The notes under the pieces: generated by a model | The model's database searches: none | What the model was told of the DNA's origin: nothing | The model's input: the letters and a program-made list of their open reading frames with translations, nothing else | Translations under genes and position numbers: made by a program | Shown here: piece by piece, positions 55,933 to 64,000 of the stretch | Layout: each line of letters begins with the position of its first letter | How positions within the stretch are numbered: position 1 is the first letter of the stretch | From: an uncultured Legionella sp. | GTDB taxonomy: Bacteria; Pseudomonadota; Gammaproteobacteria; Legionellales; Legionellaceae | Direction: 5' to 3' | Assembly (NCBI GenBank): GCA_902168255.1 | Contig: CABHON010000001.1 | Coordinates: 224,197-288,196 of the forward strand | DNA: 64,000 bases

Positions 55933-56279
55933 TCTAACGCTCCTTTTTTCCATTCATAAATAAAACCAATGACTAACACGCCTAAGAAAATCATCATGCT
56001 CCAAAAACCAAAGCTACCTATTTGTCTAAGGCTAATGGCCCAAGGCACAAAAAAAGCGGTTTCTAAGTCGAAAATAATAAAAAGAATGGCAACAAGATAA
56101 AAACGAACGTCAAAAGGTAAGCGTGCACTTTCAAATTCTGGAAATCCGCACTCATAAGGCGCGTCTTTTTGAGGATAAGACTTTCTTAAACTGAGGAGGG
56201 TTCCTGCAGAAAGCATCGCTCCCCCAAGCCCCAAACCAACTAGAATAAATACTAGGATAGGTAAATATTGTTGTAGCAT
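55923..56279 (-). CDS. nuoA: NADH-quinone oxidoreductase subunit A
   Basis: The 118-residue membrane subunit has three helices and the conserved loop [36 protein letters not shown]. The ATG at 56277-56279 starts right before the first helix; a TTG or other start up to 12 codons earlier is less likely. It is the first gene of the nuo group, after tRNA-Leu. Confidence 0.95.
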   Translation of the reverse strand: MLQQYLPILVFILVGLGLGGAMLSAGTLLSLRKSYPQKDAPYECGFPEFESARLPFDVRFYLVAILFIIFDLETAFFVPWAISLRQIGSFGFWSMMIFLGVLVIGFIYEWKKGALEWE

Positions 56280-56466
56280 AGGTTTTCCACTAATGTTGTA
56301 TTTTACTAAGGTCAACAGACCTTAATTGCTCTGTAATTTCGAGGATTAGGACTAATCGTCCGCCTTGCTTGGCGAGTTTGCCTCTTTATGTAAAAAGGCA
56401 ACCGTTATCTTAATCGCAGAGAGAACAAATATGACTCTACTCTTCGAAATTACAATAATCACATAT

Positions 56467-56552
56467 TGGTGCCGAAAGCCGGACTCGAACCGGCACGACT
56501 TGCGTCACCACCCCCTCAAGATGGCGTGTCTACCAATTTCACCACTTCGGCA
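56467..56552 (-). tRNA. tRNA-Leu (anticodon GAG)
   Basis: On the minus strand TGCCGAA pairs with TTCGGCA and CCA is encoded at 56467-56469. The anticodon stem CCATC/GGTGG closes the loop TTGAGGG, giving anticodon GAG. The long variable arm of a class II tRNA and GGTTCGAGTCC in the T loop are present. Length is 86 nt with CCA. It lies between secG and nuoA, as in related gammaproteobacteria. Confidence 0.97.
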
Positions 56553-56556
56553 AATT

Positions 56557-56943
56557 CTATTGAGCCCCTTTTGTTGACTCACGAGGTAATGGTAACGTTT
56601 TTGTAACATTATCACCACCTTCACTATTCATTACATCATCCGGTAAAGGAACGACTTGTTTTTTTACGGGCGTTGAATGAGGCAAAATCGGAGATGCCTG
56701 TTGTTGACGGTACTGTGAATTCACCATGTACCCTAATACCAACGCAAAAATAAAAAAACCAGCAGCCAACCAACCAGTTAACTTAAACAAAAATCCGCCT
56801 GATCCTTGACTACCAAATACCGTGTTGGAAGCACCAGAACCAAATGCCGCACCTATATCAGCCCCTTTTCCATGCTGAATTAGCACAAGCGCAATTAGCG
56901 CAACGGCAATCAGGATATACAATACTAAACAAATTCCATACAT
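56557..56943 (-). CDS. secG: Protein-export membrane protein SecG
   Basis: The 128-residue protein has two membrane helices (about 3-23 and 54-74) joined by VLIQHGKGADIGAAFGSGASNTVFGSQGSGGF, the SecG signature. The polar tail is not conserved. It assists SecYE translocation. tpiA, often upstream, is replaced by rsmD 71 bp away. Confidence 0.95.
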   Translation of the reverse strand: MYGICLVLYILIAVALIALVLIQHGKGADIGAAFGSGASNTVFGSQGSGGFLFKLTGWLAAGFFIFALVLGYMVNSQYRQQQASPILPHSTPVKKQVVPLPDDVMNSEGGDNVTKTLPLPRESTKGAQ

Positions 56944-57014
56944 TATTTCGTTTTCTCATTACTCAAGAATTGGCGAAGCTTAACGCAAAATCGCATTGCT
57001 TGCAAGTCGAAACG

Positions 57015-57605
57015 CTATTTATTATTTCGGGCCAATGCATAAAAAACATTTCCCGCTTTTTTAACTCGATATTGTTCCCATCCTAATGGCATATTTTCTG
57101 ACAAGATAGGATAGCTACTTTCCAAATAAATATACCCATTCTTATGTAATAAATTTCGTGCAGCAATACATTCAATGCACTTCATTAATAAATCACTTTG
57201 AAAAGGTGGATCTAAAAATATTAGATCAAATTTTTGTGTTGTTTTAGCAAGATAAGTAAGTGTATCATCACAAATAGTCACTAATGAAGTAGAAAGACCA
57301 AACCGATCTGCGTTTTCTTTAATATCTTTCAGCGTTTGAGGACATTTTTCAATAACAGTGACCTGCTTTGCCCCTCGCGAAATTGCTTCAAAGCTTAACG
57401 CCCCACTTCCCCCAAATGCATCTAAACACTCAGCATCCACTATGATAGAAGACAACCAATTAAATAAGGTTTCACGAACACGATCAGGGGTTGGGCGTAA
57501 GGCATTTTCCTGACCGGATTCAGTAAAAATAACTTTACGTCCCCTTAAACTACCACCAATAATACGAACTTGGCTTGTTGAGCTAGAACGTTTAGTGTTT
57601 CCCAT
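57015..57605 (-). CDS. rsmD: 16S rRNA (guanine-966-N2)-methyltransferase
   Basis: The 196-residue methyltransferase has VRIIGGSLRGRKV, LRPTPDRVRETLFNWL, CLDAFGGSGALSFEAISRGA and the catalytic IFLDPPFQSDL. It methylates G966 in 16S rRNA. The ATG at 57603-57605 follows GGAAAA. It overlaps the 3' end of the M16 gene upstream by 14 bp, so they are probably co-expressed. Confidence 0.94.
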   Translation of the reverse strand: MGNTKRSSSTSQVRIIGGSLRGRKVIFTESGQENALRPTPDRVRETLFNWLSSIIVDAECLDAFGGSGALSFEAISRGAKQVTVIEKCPQTLKDIKENADRFGLSTSLVTICDDTLTYLAKTTQKFDLIFLDPPFQSDLLMKCIECIAARNLLHKNGYIYLESSYPILSENMPLGWEQYRVKKAGNVFYALARNNK

Positions 57606-58890
57606 TTTTTCCAACAGTGATTGTACTCATCTTCGCTGGATAAAGATGCTTTTGAAACGCTTCTTTAATTTGATTGGCAGTCACAGCATTCATCTGGACT
57701 AAATACGTATCTAAACGATCTAAAGGTAATCCATAAAAACCAATAATAAAGCAAATACTTGCAATATCTTCGTTAGTTTGGAAACGAAGAGGAAAATTCC
57801 CTTTCATGAAACGTTTCGCAGCCACTAATTCCTGTGCGGTTGGCCCTTTTTCTATAAATTCTTGAAGGGTCTTTCGAGTAACCTCTAGAGCTTCTGCTGC
57901 TTTTTCAGTGCGGGTAGCAAATAAGATAGAAAATGGTCCTGTTGCCAACAAGGGTTCAAAACCACTACGAATACCATAAGTTAACCCACGTTTTTCACGT
58001 ACTTCTTTGGCTAAGCGGGAAATGAGTGGATCGCCCCCTAAAATATAATTGCCAAGTATCAGGGGAAAATAGTTCGGATCATGATAAGTAATACCTAACT
58101 GGCCTATTCCAATAACACTCTGCGTCGAATTGTAAGGGATGTTTTTAGTAACAGACTGAGAAAAACCTGCTTGTGGTATGGCTGCTGCTTTTTTACCTTT
58201 AGGCAGAAAATAAGTGATCTTCTCAGCAACCGCTTTAGCTGTAGCTAAATCAACCGAACCAGCAAGACTAATAACCGCATTAGAGGTCACATAATATTGA
58301 CGATAAAATTTCTTAACATCTTTCATTTGAATTTTATCAACAGAAGTGGGCGTCCCTAATGTTGAATGGCCATAAGATTGATGCGGATAAATAGCCGCCC
58401 AAACCGCTTTTTGAGCTACCATTGCAGGTGATTCACCTTCACGGGAAATGGCTATTTTTTGCTGGCTTTTTTCTCGAGTCAGTGCAACTGGGAGAAAATC
58501 AGGCCGAAAAATTTTAGTAAAATAATTAACAGACTCTTCCAATTTATCTTTATCTGTTAATGTTTTTAATTGAAACAGCGTCATATCTTTATTGGTCCAA
58601 TGCGAATATTCAGCACCTACCCGATCAAATCCTTCTGCCATTTGCGCTTCGCTTAACCCAGCATTTCCGTCATTAAGCAATGTATTGACCAATGCGGCAA
58701 TTCCCTCATGGGAACCATCATGAGCAGAACCTGCATAAAAACCTATTTGCGTCACTAATATTGGTAACTCTTTTGTTTGAACAAAATAAACAGGCACTCC
58801 TTTTTTGGTTGTCCAATGTTGGATGTCTAATACTTTAGCTTGGAGAGCAAAAGGAAGCACTAAAAGTAGTGCACAAATAAATTTTCTCAT
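57592..58890 (-). CDS. M16 peptidase-like protein, catalytically inactive type
   Basis: The 432-residue secreted protein (signal peptide MRKFICALLLVLPFALQA) has the M16 two-domain fold (FYAGSAHDGSHEGIAALVNTLLNDG; GTPTSVDKIQMKDVKKFY; LAKEVREKRGLTYGIRSGF). The zinc motif HxxEH is replaced by HEGIA, so it is probably the non-catalytic partner. Its start overlaps the upstream M16 gene by 4 bp, matching the usual pair. Confidence 0.92.
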   Translation of the reverse strand: MRKFICALLLVLPFALQAKVLDIQHWTTKKGVPVYFVQTKELPILVTQIGFYAGSAHDGSHEGIAALVNTLLNDGNAGLSEAQMAEGFDRVGAEYSHWTNKDMTLFQLKTLTDKDKLEESVNYFTKIFRPDFLPVALTREKSQQKIAISREGESPAMVAQKAVWAAIYPHQSYGHSTLGTPTSVDKIQMKDVKKFYRQYYVTSNAVISLAGSVDLATAKAVAEKITYFLPKGKKAAAIPQAGFSQSVTKNIPYNSTQSVIGIGQLGITYHDPNYFPLILGNYILGGDPLISRLAKEVREKRGLTYGIRSGFEPLLATGPFSILFATRTEKAAEALEVTRKTLQEFIEKGPTAQELVAAKRFMKGNFPLRFQTNEDIASICFIIGFYGLPLDRLDTYLVQMNAVTANQIKEAFQKHLYPAKMSTITVGKNGKH

Positions 58891-60311
58891 CTTATGGCGC
58901 CTCCTTGTTGTAACGGCTGCATCTCAGTTTCTTTCGTTGGTTTTAACGACTGCGGAACTAACGCTGCCACAATCATTTGTTTATTTTGAAGATACTCACG
59001 TGCCACTTCTTGAATCTGCTTGGGTGTAATTGCCTTTAATTGTTCTATTTCAGCCTCAACCGCTTCTGCTGGCAAACCTATGCTTACCATGCTTCCAATA
59101 TCCATTGCTTGCTCAAAAATAGAATCACGGTCGTAAATCTTCTGTGCAATCAATTTATTTCTCACTTTTTCCAATTCCTTTGCTGAAATAGGTTTAGCTT
59201 GAAGCATGGTAATTTCTTTTAATAAGGCATCTTTTACCTGCCCAAGCGTATGTTTCGCAGAAGGTGTAATAAAGAATAACATCGGAGCTTGATATAAACT
59301 CACCATGTCATATTCCACTTCTACTTGACTGGCTACTTGCTTGTCTTGAATCAAATGAATATTCAAACGCGAGCTGTTGCCAGCTCCTAATACCGCCTCT
59401 AACAATGTCAGGGCATAAGGTTTCCAAGAAGAAGGTTCTGTTGCACGACTGGGTAACACATAACCTGTCATCAACAACGGTTCCTTAGCGCCTTTTTTAA
59501 CTATAATATGACGTTCCCCTAATGCAGGAGGTTCAAAATGATGTTTAAATGGCGGTAATTTTTTCGTAGGAATTCGTTCAAAATATCGACGAGCCAGTTG
59601 ATATACCTTATCAGGCTCAACATCACCCACAACAACAATAGTAGCGTTATTTGGCGCATACCATGTCTGATACCACTGGCGTAAATCTTCTATAGTCAAT
59701 TGACTTAAATCATCAGGCCATCCCACTGTAGGATTATGATAAGGCGTTGATAGGTAAGCCGCCGCCATAAAATGTTCATAGGTTAACGCAATAGGATTAT
59801 CATCCGTTCTCATGCGCCGCTCTTCACGTACCACTTGAATTTCTTTCGTAAACTCTTCTTTTTTCAATGAAAGGTGATACATACGATCGGATTCTAATTC
59901 AAACGCTAACGGTAATAATGCATGATCTAATTTTTCAAAATATACCGTATAGTCAGACGATGTCATCGCATTTTCTTCTCCACCGTTTTCAGCAATAATC
60001 TGTGAAAACTTTCCCGCAGGAAATCGCGGTGTCCCTTGAAACATCATATGTTCTAACGCGTGCGAAATGCCTGTAAGACCCAAAGGTTCATATGCTGAAC
60101 CAACACGATACCATATTGTATTCACTACCGCTGATGACCGATGATCTTCTTTCACTAACAAAGTTAGGCCATTACGTAATTTGTAATGATGGATCTCGTT
60201 TGCATTAGTTGTTGTTTTTTCTGCAGAAGTACCTGCCCCCAAGCAAAAAAGAGGATATAAGATCATCCCCAAAAGAATGTGTTTTAGTTTCATAGATGTT
60301 GAGGATGTCAT
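58887..60311 (-). CDS. M16 zinc peptidase, catalytic subunit
   Basis: The 474-residue protein has the inverted zinc motif HALEHMMFQGT (HxxEH), followed by GGEENAMTSSDYTVYFE with the downstream Glu region, and a second M16 domain. A hydrophobic N-terminal segment suggests periplasmic export. The first ATG is at 60309-60311; a second at 60291-60293 gives a shorter signal peptide and is equally plausible because neither has a clear ribosome binding site. It is divergent from ribD. Confidence 0.92.
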   Translation of the reverse strand: MTSSTSMKLKHILLGMILYPLFCLGAGTSAEKTTTNANEIHHYKLRNGLTLLVKEDHRSSAVVNTIWYRVGSAYEPLGLTGISHALEHMMFQGTPRFPAGKFSQIIAENGGEENAMTSSDYTVYFEKLDHALLPLAFELESDRMYHLSLKKEEFTKEIQVVREERRMRTDDNPIALTYEHFMAAAYLSTPYHNPTVGWPDDLSQLTIEDLRQWYQTWYAPNNATIVVVGDVEPDKVYQLARRYFERIPTKKLPPFKHHFEPPALGERHIIVKKGAKEPLLMTGYVLPSRATEPSSWKPYALTLLEAVLGAGNSSRLNIHLIQDKQVASQVEVEYDMVSLYQAPMLFFITPSAKHTLGQVKDALLKEITMLQAKPISAKELEKVRNKLIAQKIYDRDSIFEQAMDIGSMVSIGLPAEAVEAEIEQLKAITPKQIQEVAREYLQNKQMIVAALVPQSLKPTKETEMQPLQQGGAIR

Positions 60312-60455
60312 AAATTAGCGCTGTTGTAAATTCATCCTCTTTATCTTTTCTATACCCATGGTTTAAAGACACCCAGTATATACCCCCCACTTATATACAC
60401 AGCTAGTGAAATTTTTTTGCTATACTGCAGGCTCATTCTTGAATATAATTAACAC

Positions 60456-61529
60456 ATGAATTTTTTAGCACCAGATATTTACATGGAGCAAGCCCTAAAG
60501 CTTGCAGAAAAAGGCCGCTGTACTGTATCGCCTAATCCTATGGTTGGATGCATTATTGTTCGCGATAATATTATTGTAGGACAAGGATACCATCAACGTG
60601 CAGGTGAAGCCCATGCGGAAATTCATGCATTAAAAGACGCAGGCGAACATGCGCGTGGCGCAGATGTCTATGTAACATTAGAACCTTGTTGCCACTATGG
60701 CCGTACCCCGCCGTGCACTAATGCCCTCATCCAAGCAGGCGTGAAGCGCGTGTATATTGCCTGCGCCGATCAAAATCCTCTCGTTGCTACAAAAGGGATT
60801 CAAGCATTAAATGATGCAGGCATCGAAACCATTATAGGTATTAAAGAATCAGAAGCACTGGAACTTAATAAAATTTTTTTCCATTTTATGAAACATAAAA
60901 CACCTTTCGTTATTGCTAAATGGGCCATGTCACTTGATGGAAAAACAATTACGCACCCCAAAGATGATCGCATTATTTCAGATGAAACGTGTCGCCAACA
61001 TGCCCATTACATACGTCAAACAGTGGATGCTATTTTGATTGGTTCGCAAACAGCTATTGCTGATAATCCCCAACTTACCGTGCGCCTACCCCATCCTCTT
61101 CGTCAACCTATCCGCATTATTTTATCTGCTCAAGGTAATTTACCCTTAGATTTACAATTATTTTCTCCAGAATTACCAGGTAAAACTATCGTGGTTACTA
61201 CCGAAAATGTGAGCAAAACATGGCAAGAAAATCTACATCAAAAAAATATTGAGCAATGGGTTTTATCTAAAGACATCCAAAATCAAATTGACTTGCACGC
61301 ACTCTTAAAAAAATGTGGCGAACAAAACATTACCAGTTTATTGGTAGAAGGTGGGGAACGCGTGCGTCAAAGTTTTTTCCAAGCTTCATTAGTACAGGAA
61401 ACCCAATTGTATTTAGCGCCGGTATGGATTGGTTCTATGGAAAAAAAACAGCCTTTATTTCCTTTGCAGGCTGAATCATTAGGCTCATCTTTATTTATTA
61501 CATCGCGTCATTACACAGGAGAACAATAG
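60456..61529 (+). CDS. ribD: Bifunctional riboflavin deaminase-reductase
   Basis: RibD performs the second and third steps of riboflavin synthesis. The 357-residue protein has the deaminase zinc site (HAEIHAL, PCCHYGRTPPC, about residues 50-85) and the reductase domain (WAMSLDGKTITHPKDDRIIS, LVEGGERVRQSF). It starts the ribD-ribE-ribBA-ribH run. No FMN riboswitch is visible in the 144 bp upstream. Confidence 0.96.
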   Translation: MNFLAPDIYMEQALKLAEKGRCTVSPNPMVGCIIVRDNIIVGQGYHQRAGEAHAEIHALKDAGEHARGADVYVTLEPCCHYGRTPPCTNALIQAGVKRVYIACADQNPLVATKGIQALNDAGIETIIGIKESEALELNKIFFHFMKHKTPFVIAKWAMSLDGKTITHPKDDRIISDETCRQHAHYIRQTVDAILIGSQTAIADNPQLTVRLPHPLRQPIRIILSAQGNLPLDLQLFSPELPGKTIVVTTENVSKTWQENLHQKNIEQWVLSKDIQNQIDLHALLKKCGEQNITSLLVEGGERVRQSFFQASLVQETQLYLAPVWIGSMEKKQPLFPLQAESLGSSLFITSRHYTGEQ

Positions 61530-61530
61530 T

Positions 61531-62127
61531 ATGTTTAGTGGCATTACGGAAACGATAGGATATATTGAAAAGATTACGTCTCATGAAGGATGCAAAGATT
61601 TTATTATTAAACCCGAGATTGCTTTTTCCGATATTAATAATGGCGATAGTATTGCCGTCAATGGTGTTTGTTTAACTGTTACCAATTTTGACACCCATAG
61701 TTTTTCGGTCACTGCTGTTCCTGAAACATTAAAATTGACCAACTTAAATGACTTATCTGTTAATGATGCAGTAAATTTAGAACGGTCGCTACGGGTAGAT
61801 CAACGATTGGGTGGACATTTTGTCCAAGGTCATGTAGATGGTATAGGTAAAATTATAGACATCCAAGAAGAACAAGGCGCTCTTCGTGTTACCATTGAAG
61901 CACCTGAAAATATTACAATTTACTTAGTTCATAAAGGCTTCATTACCATTGACGGCATGAGCATTACATTGATTGAACCCACTAAAAATCATTTTTCAGT
62001 TACTTTTATTCCTTATACAATTCAAAACACGCTTGTAAAAGACTATACTATTGGCGCTCGCGTCAACTTAGAAGTTGACATGTTTGCTAAAATTATTCAT
62101 CAACACTTACAAAACTATAAGAAATGA
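61531..62127 (+). CDS. ribE: Riboflavin synthase alpha subunit
   Basis: The 198-residue protein has two similar lumazine-binding halves: MFSGITETIGYIEKI, DSIAVNGVCLTVTNF, VNLERSLRVDQRLGGHFVQGHVDG, and the second IDGMSITLIEP with VNLEVDMFAK. It dismutates dimethyl-ribityllumazine to riboflavin. It follows ribD by 1 bp and overlaps ribBA by 4 bp. Confidence 0.96.
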   Translation: MFSGITETIGYIEKITSHEGCKDFIIKPEIAFSDINNGDSIAVNGVCLTVTNFDTHSFSVTAVPETLKLTNLNDLSVNDAVNLERSLRVDQRLGGHFVQGHVDGIGKIIDIQEEQGALRVTIEAPENITIYLVHKGFITIDGMSITLIEPTKNHFSVTFIPYTIQNTLVKDYTIGARVNLEVDMFAKIIHQHLQNYKK

Positions 62128-63332
62128 CACATTCCGCTTACTCTTCTGTTCACAACGCCATTCAAGCCCTTCAACAAGGTAAAATGATTTTACTTACGGA
62201 TCCTATCGACAGGGAAAATGAAGGTGATTTTGTATTTCCAGCCGAAAATATTACCCCTGAAGTAATGAATTTCATGATACGGCATGGTTCTGGGATTGTG
62301 TGTGTTTCAATGACAGAAAAACGCCTAAAACGTTTAAATATTCCTTTAATGGTTCCACCGCATCAAAATACAACTCGATATCACTCCCCTTTTACAGTCT
62401 CCGTGGAAGCAAGAGAAGGTGTTACCACCGGCGTTTCAGCCGCTGATAGAACAAGAACAGTTCAAGTTCTAATGAACCCTCAAACCAAACCAAAAGATAT
62501 TGCACGTCCTGGCCACATTTTTCCTCTCCAAGCACAAGAGGGCGGTGTGTTAAGGCGCCAAGGGCATACAGAAGGCGCAATGGATATTGTAAAATTAGCA
62601 GGTTTTCAGCCAGCTGCGGTCATTTGTGAAGCAGCCAATGAAGATGGAACCATGGTGAAAGGTCATGCTCTTAAAGCATTGGCCGAAAAACATAATATCG
62701 CCCTTTTAGCCATTGATGATCTCATTCACTATCGCTTATCTACTGAAAATTTAATTGAAGCAAGCACAGAAGCAACATTGCCGACTGAACATTTTGGTAA
62801 CTGGACTATTCGAGTTATTCGAGAAAAATACTCTCAAAAAGAACATACAATCTTAATCAAAAAATGGACTGAAGGCGCAACTCCATTAGTTCGTATTCAT
62901 TCCTGCTGCTTAACCGGCGATTTATTTGGCTCTTTACGTTGTGATTGTAAAAAACAATTAGATTACTCAATGAAAGAAATTAGTGAGGAAGGTGGTTTAT
63001 TAATTTATTTAAATCAAGAAGGACGCGGTATTGGTTTGTTTAATAAAATCCGAGCCTATGCCTTACAAGAAAAAGGTTTAGACACTGTAGAAGCCAACTT
63101 AGAATTAGGTTTTCCTGCTGATTTACGAACTTATTATATTGTTTCATCTATTTTGCGTAATATGGGAATTCAACATATTCGACTACTAACCAATAATCCT
63201 AAAAAGATTAAAGAGTTACAAGACTGTGGTTTCAAACAGGTTGAACGCGCAGCCATGCCTACTTTTACAAACCCTCACAATGAAGCTTATTTATCAACAA
63301 AAAAAGAACGTCTTCATCACCTAGGAGAATAA
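62124..63332 (+). CDS. ribBA: Bifunctional DHBP synthase/GTP cyclohydrolase II
   Basis: The 402-residue protein fuses DHBP synthase (about 8-205: DRENEGDFVFPAE, SAADRTRTVQVL, RPGHIFPLQA) with GTP cyclohydrolase II (about 210-400: HSCCLTGDLFGSLRCDCKKQL zinc site, NQEGRGIGLFNKIRAYALQ). Both early substrates of riboflavin synthesis are made by this one protein. The ATGA overlap with ribE indicates coupling. Confidence 0.97.
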   Translation: MTHSAYSSVHNAIQALQQGKMILLTDPIDRENEGDFVFPAENITPEVMNFMIRHGSGIVCVSMTEKRLKRLNIPLMVPPHQNTTRYHSPFTVSVEAREGVTTGVSAADRTRTVQVLMNPQTKPKDIARPGHIFPLQAQEGGVLRRQGHTEGAMDIVKLAGFQPAAVICEAANEDGTMVKGHALKALAEKHNIALLAIDDLIHYRLSTENLIEASTEATLPTEHFGNWTIRVIREKYSQKEHTILIKKWTEGATPLVRIHSCCLTGDLFGSLRCDCKKQLDYSMKEISEEGGLLIYLNQEGRGIGLFNKIRAYALQEKGLDTVEANLELGFPADLRTYYIVSSILRNMGIQHIRLLTNNPKKIKELQDCGFKQVERAAMPTFTNPHNEAYLSTKKERLHHLGE

Positions 63333-63336
63333 GATT

Positions 63337-63771
63337 ATGTCTAAGAAGATTGCCATTGTTATTAGTGATTTTAATACTCACATTACGGAAAAACTTTTAG
63401 AAGGCGCACTGGAGCATCTTAAGTCCCAAGGTAAAACAGAAAACGAAATTCGCGTTATTCATGTTCCTGGTGCAGTAGAAATTCCTCTTGTTGCAAAAGC
63501 TTTAGCCTTAACTGAAGAATATAATGCAATTATTGCCTTAGGCGCTGTAATTCGAGGCGAAACAACACATTACGACTATGTGTGTGAACAAGTGAGTCAG
63601 GGGTGTCAAAAAATTATGTTAGATCACATGATTCCCGTCATCTTCGGTGTCCTAACCACTGAAAATGATGAGCAAGCCTACGACCGAGTAGGTGGAAAAC
63701 ATGGTCATAAAGGGGCGGATGCCGCAGAGGCAGCGCTATACATGATTGAGTTGATGGAAAACATTCCATAA
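63337..63771 (+). CDS. ribH: 6,7-dimethyl-8-ribityllumazine synthase
   Basis: The 144-residue protein has IAIVISDFNTHITEKLLEGA, VPGAVEIPLVAKAL, ALGAVIRGETTHYDYVCEQ with the catalytic His, and VIFGVLTTENDEQAYDR. It condenses the ribD product with DHBP. It ends the rib run, 4 bp after ribBA; no hairpin terminator is obvious after it. Confidence 0.97.
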   Translation: MSKKIAIVISDFNTHITEKLLEGALEHLKSQGKTENEIRVIHVPGAVEIPLVAKALALTEEYNAIIALGAVIRGETTHYDYVCEQVSQGCQKIMLDHMIPVIFGVLTTENDEQAYDRVGGKHGHKGADAAEAALYMIELMENIP

Positions 63772-63824
63772 CTCCCAAACTCTTTATAATAAACCAAGAC
63801 ACCCACAAATCCAACTCGCCCCTC

Positions 63825-63852
63825 TTGCACCTAGAAATATTTAACGTATAAT
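63825..63852 (+). promoter_or_regulatory. Promoter of the RAYT gene
   Basis: TTGCAC (63825-63830) and TATAAT (63847-63852) are 16 bp apart, about 34 bp before the ATG at 63886. Confidence 0.65.
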
Positions 63853-63885
63853 AAACCTTTCATCCAACAATTCGAGGTTCCAACC

Positions 63886-64000
63886 ATGCCAACTGCACGC
63901 GCCAAACAAGTCGATTATGCTGCTACCCCTTATTATCATTGCTACGTCCGTTGTGTACGAAAAGGTTATCTTTTTGGAAAAAACGACGACAATAAAGATG
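63886..64000 (+). mobile_element. REP-associated tyrosine transposase (RAYT), 5' end
   Basis: The 38 codons before the edge read MPTARAKQVDYAATPYYHCY, VRCVRKGYLFG, which matches the start of TnpA_REP/RAYT (Y1 transposase) proteins: an ATPYYHC motif then RCVR and a YLFG segment. These single-copy transposases act on GTAG-headed REP palindromes. The catalytic HUH and Tyr residues lie outside the window. Confidence 0.85.

Noticed and set aside
60312..60455. FMN riboswitch before ribD
   Set aside because: Only 144 bp separate the divergent genes and none of the conserved RFN stems can be recognised.

Overview
The window is AT-rich and densely coded. It looks like a chromosome segment of a host-associated gammaproteobacterium near Legionellales/Coxiellaceae. 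That placement is inferred from gene content and order (rplU-rpmA-obgE, pal-cpoB-queE, nuoABCD next to tRNA-Leu and secG, crcB-DUF190, SURF1 with DUF2909), from the bacterial NHEJ pair, and from several long unrecognised effector-like proteins. The species cannot be named from the sequence alone.

Layout. 1-3.9 kb: the ribosomal protein genes rplU-rpmA with obgE (cut by the window edge), divergent from rplY-pth-ychF. 3.9-17.5 kb: an unknown protein, a glutamine amidotransferase, a DUF2490 outer-membrane protein, a MATE exporter, a DUF2807-type envelope protein, a large kinase-like putative effector, queE-cpoB-pal, an MCE protein with its lipoprotein, and two unknowns. 17.7-22.9 kb: ftsH-glmM, grxD, DUF2909 and SURF1 with a thioredoxin-fold-like partner. 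22.9-31.8 kb is accessory: a broken gene, two toxin-first toxin-antitoxin modules, a sequon- and cysteine-rich membrane protein, a FAD/Rieske oxidoreductase, a transglycosylase, a D-lactate dehydrogenase, a DUF3309 miniprotein and a GH19 lysozyme. 31.8-45.6 kb: structured repeats, groES-groEL, ku-ligD, an alcohol dehydrogenase, a secreted phytochelatin-synthase-like peptidase, glmS, trhP, dacB and rlmJ. 45.6-51.5 kb: a protein with a bipartite NLS-like motif, gloB, a DUF4143 ATPase with palindromic upstream repeats, crcB-DUF190, a GNAT enzyme, an unknown, and two tandem paralogous 23/24-codon peptide genes. 51.5-64 kb: nuoABCD with an aldehyde dehydrogenase gene placed before nuoE, tRNA-Leu(GAG), secG, rsmD, two M16 peptidases, the riboflavin operon ribD-ribE-ribBA-ribH, and the start of a REP-associated (RAYT) transposase.

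How the parts fit. Core genes cover envelope maintenance (Pal/CpoB, MCE, DacB, GlmM/GlmS), respiration (partial Nuo, SURF1, Dld), protein quality control (FtsH, GroEL, M16) and riboflavin synthesis. The non-coding DNA carries many palindromic elements, including GTAG-headed hairpins that could be substrates of the RAYT at the right edge. Several normally conserved clusters are incomplete here (nuo after nuoE, folP between ftsH and glmM, tolB before pal, the cox cluster around SURF1, ABC partners of the MCE protein), which suggests rearrangement typical of host-restricted genomes.

The most novel-looking items are the tandem peptide genes at 51.1-51.5 kb, the sequon-rich protein at 24.5 kb, the NLS-bearing protein at 45.7 kb, the kinase-like protein at 9.1 kb, the periodic repeats at 15.4 and 48.9 kb, the paired structured elements at 41.7 kb, and the symmetric divergent promoter at 1.4 kb.
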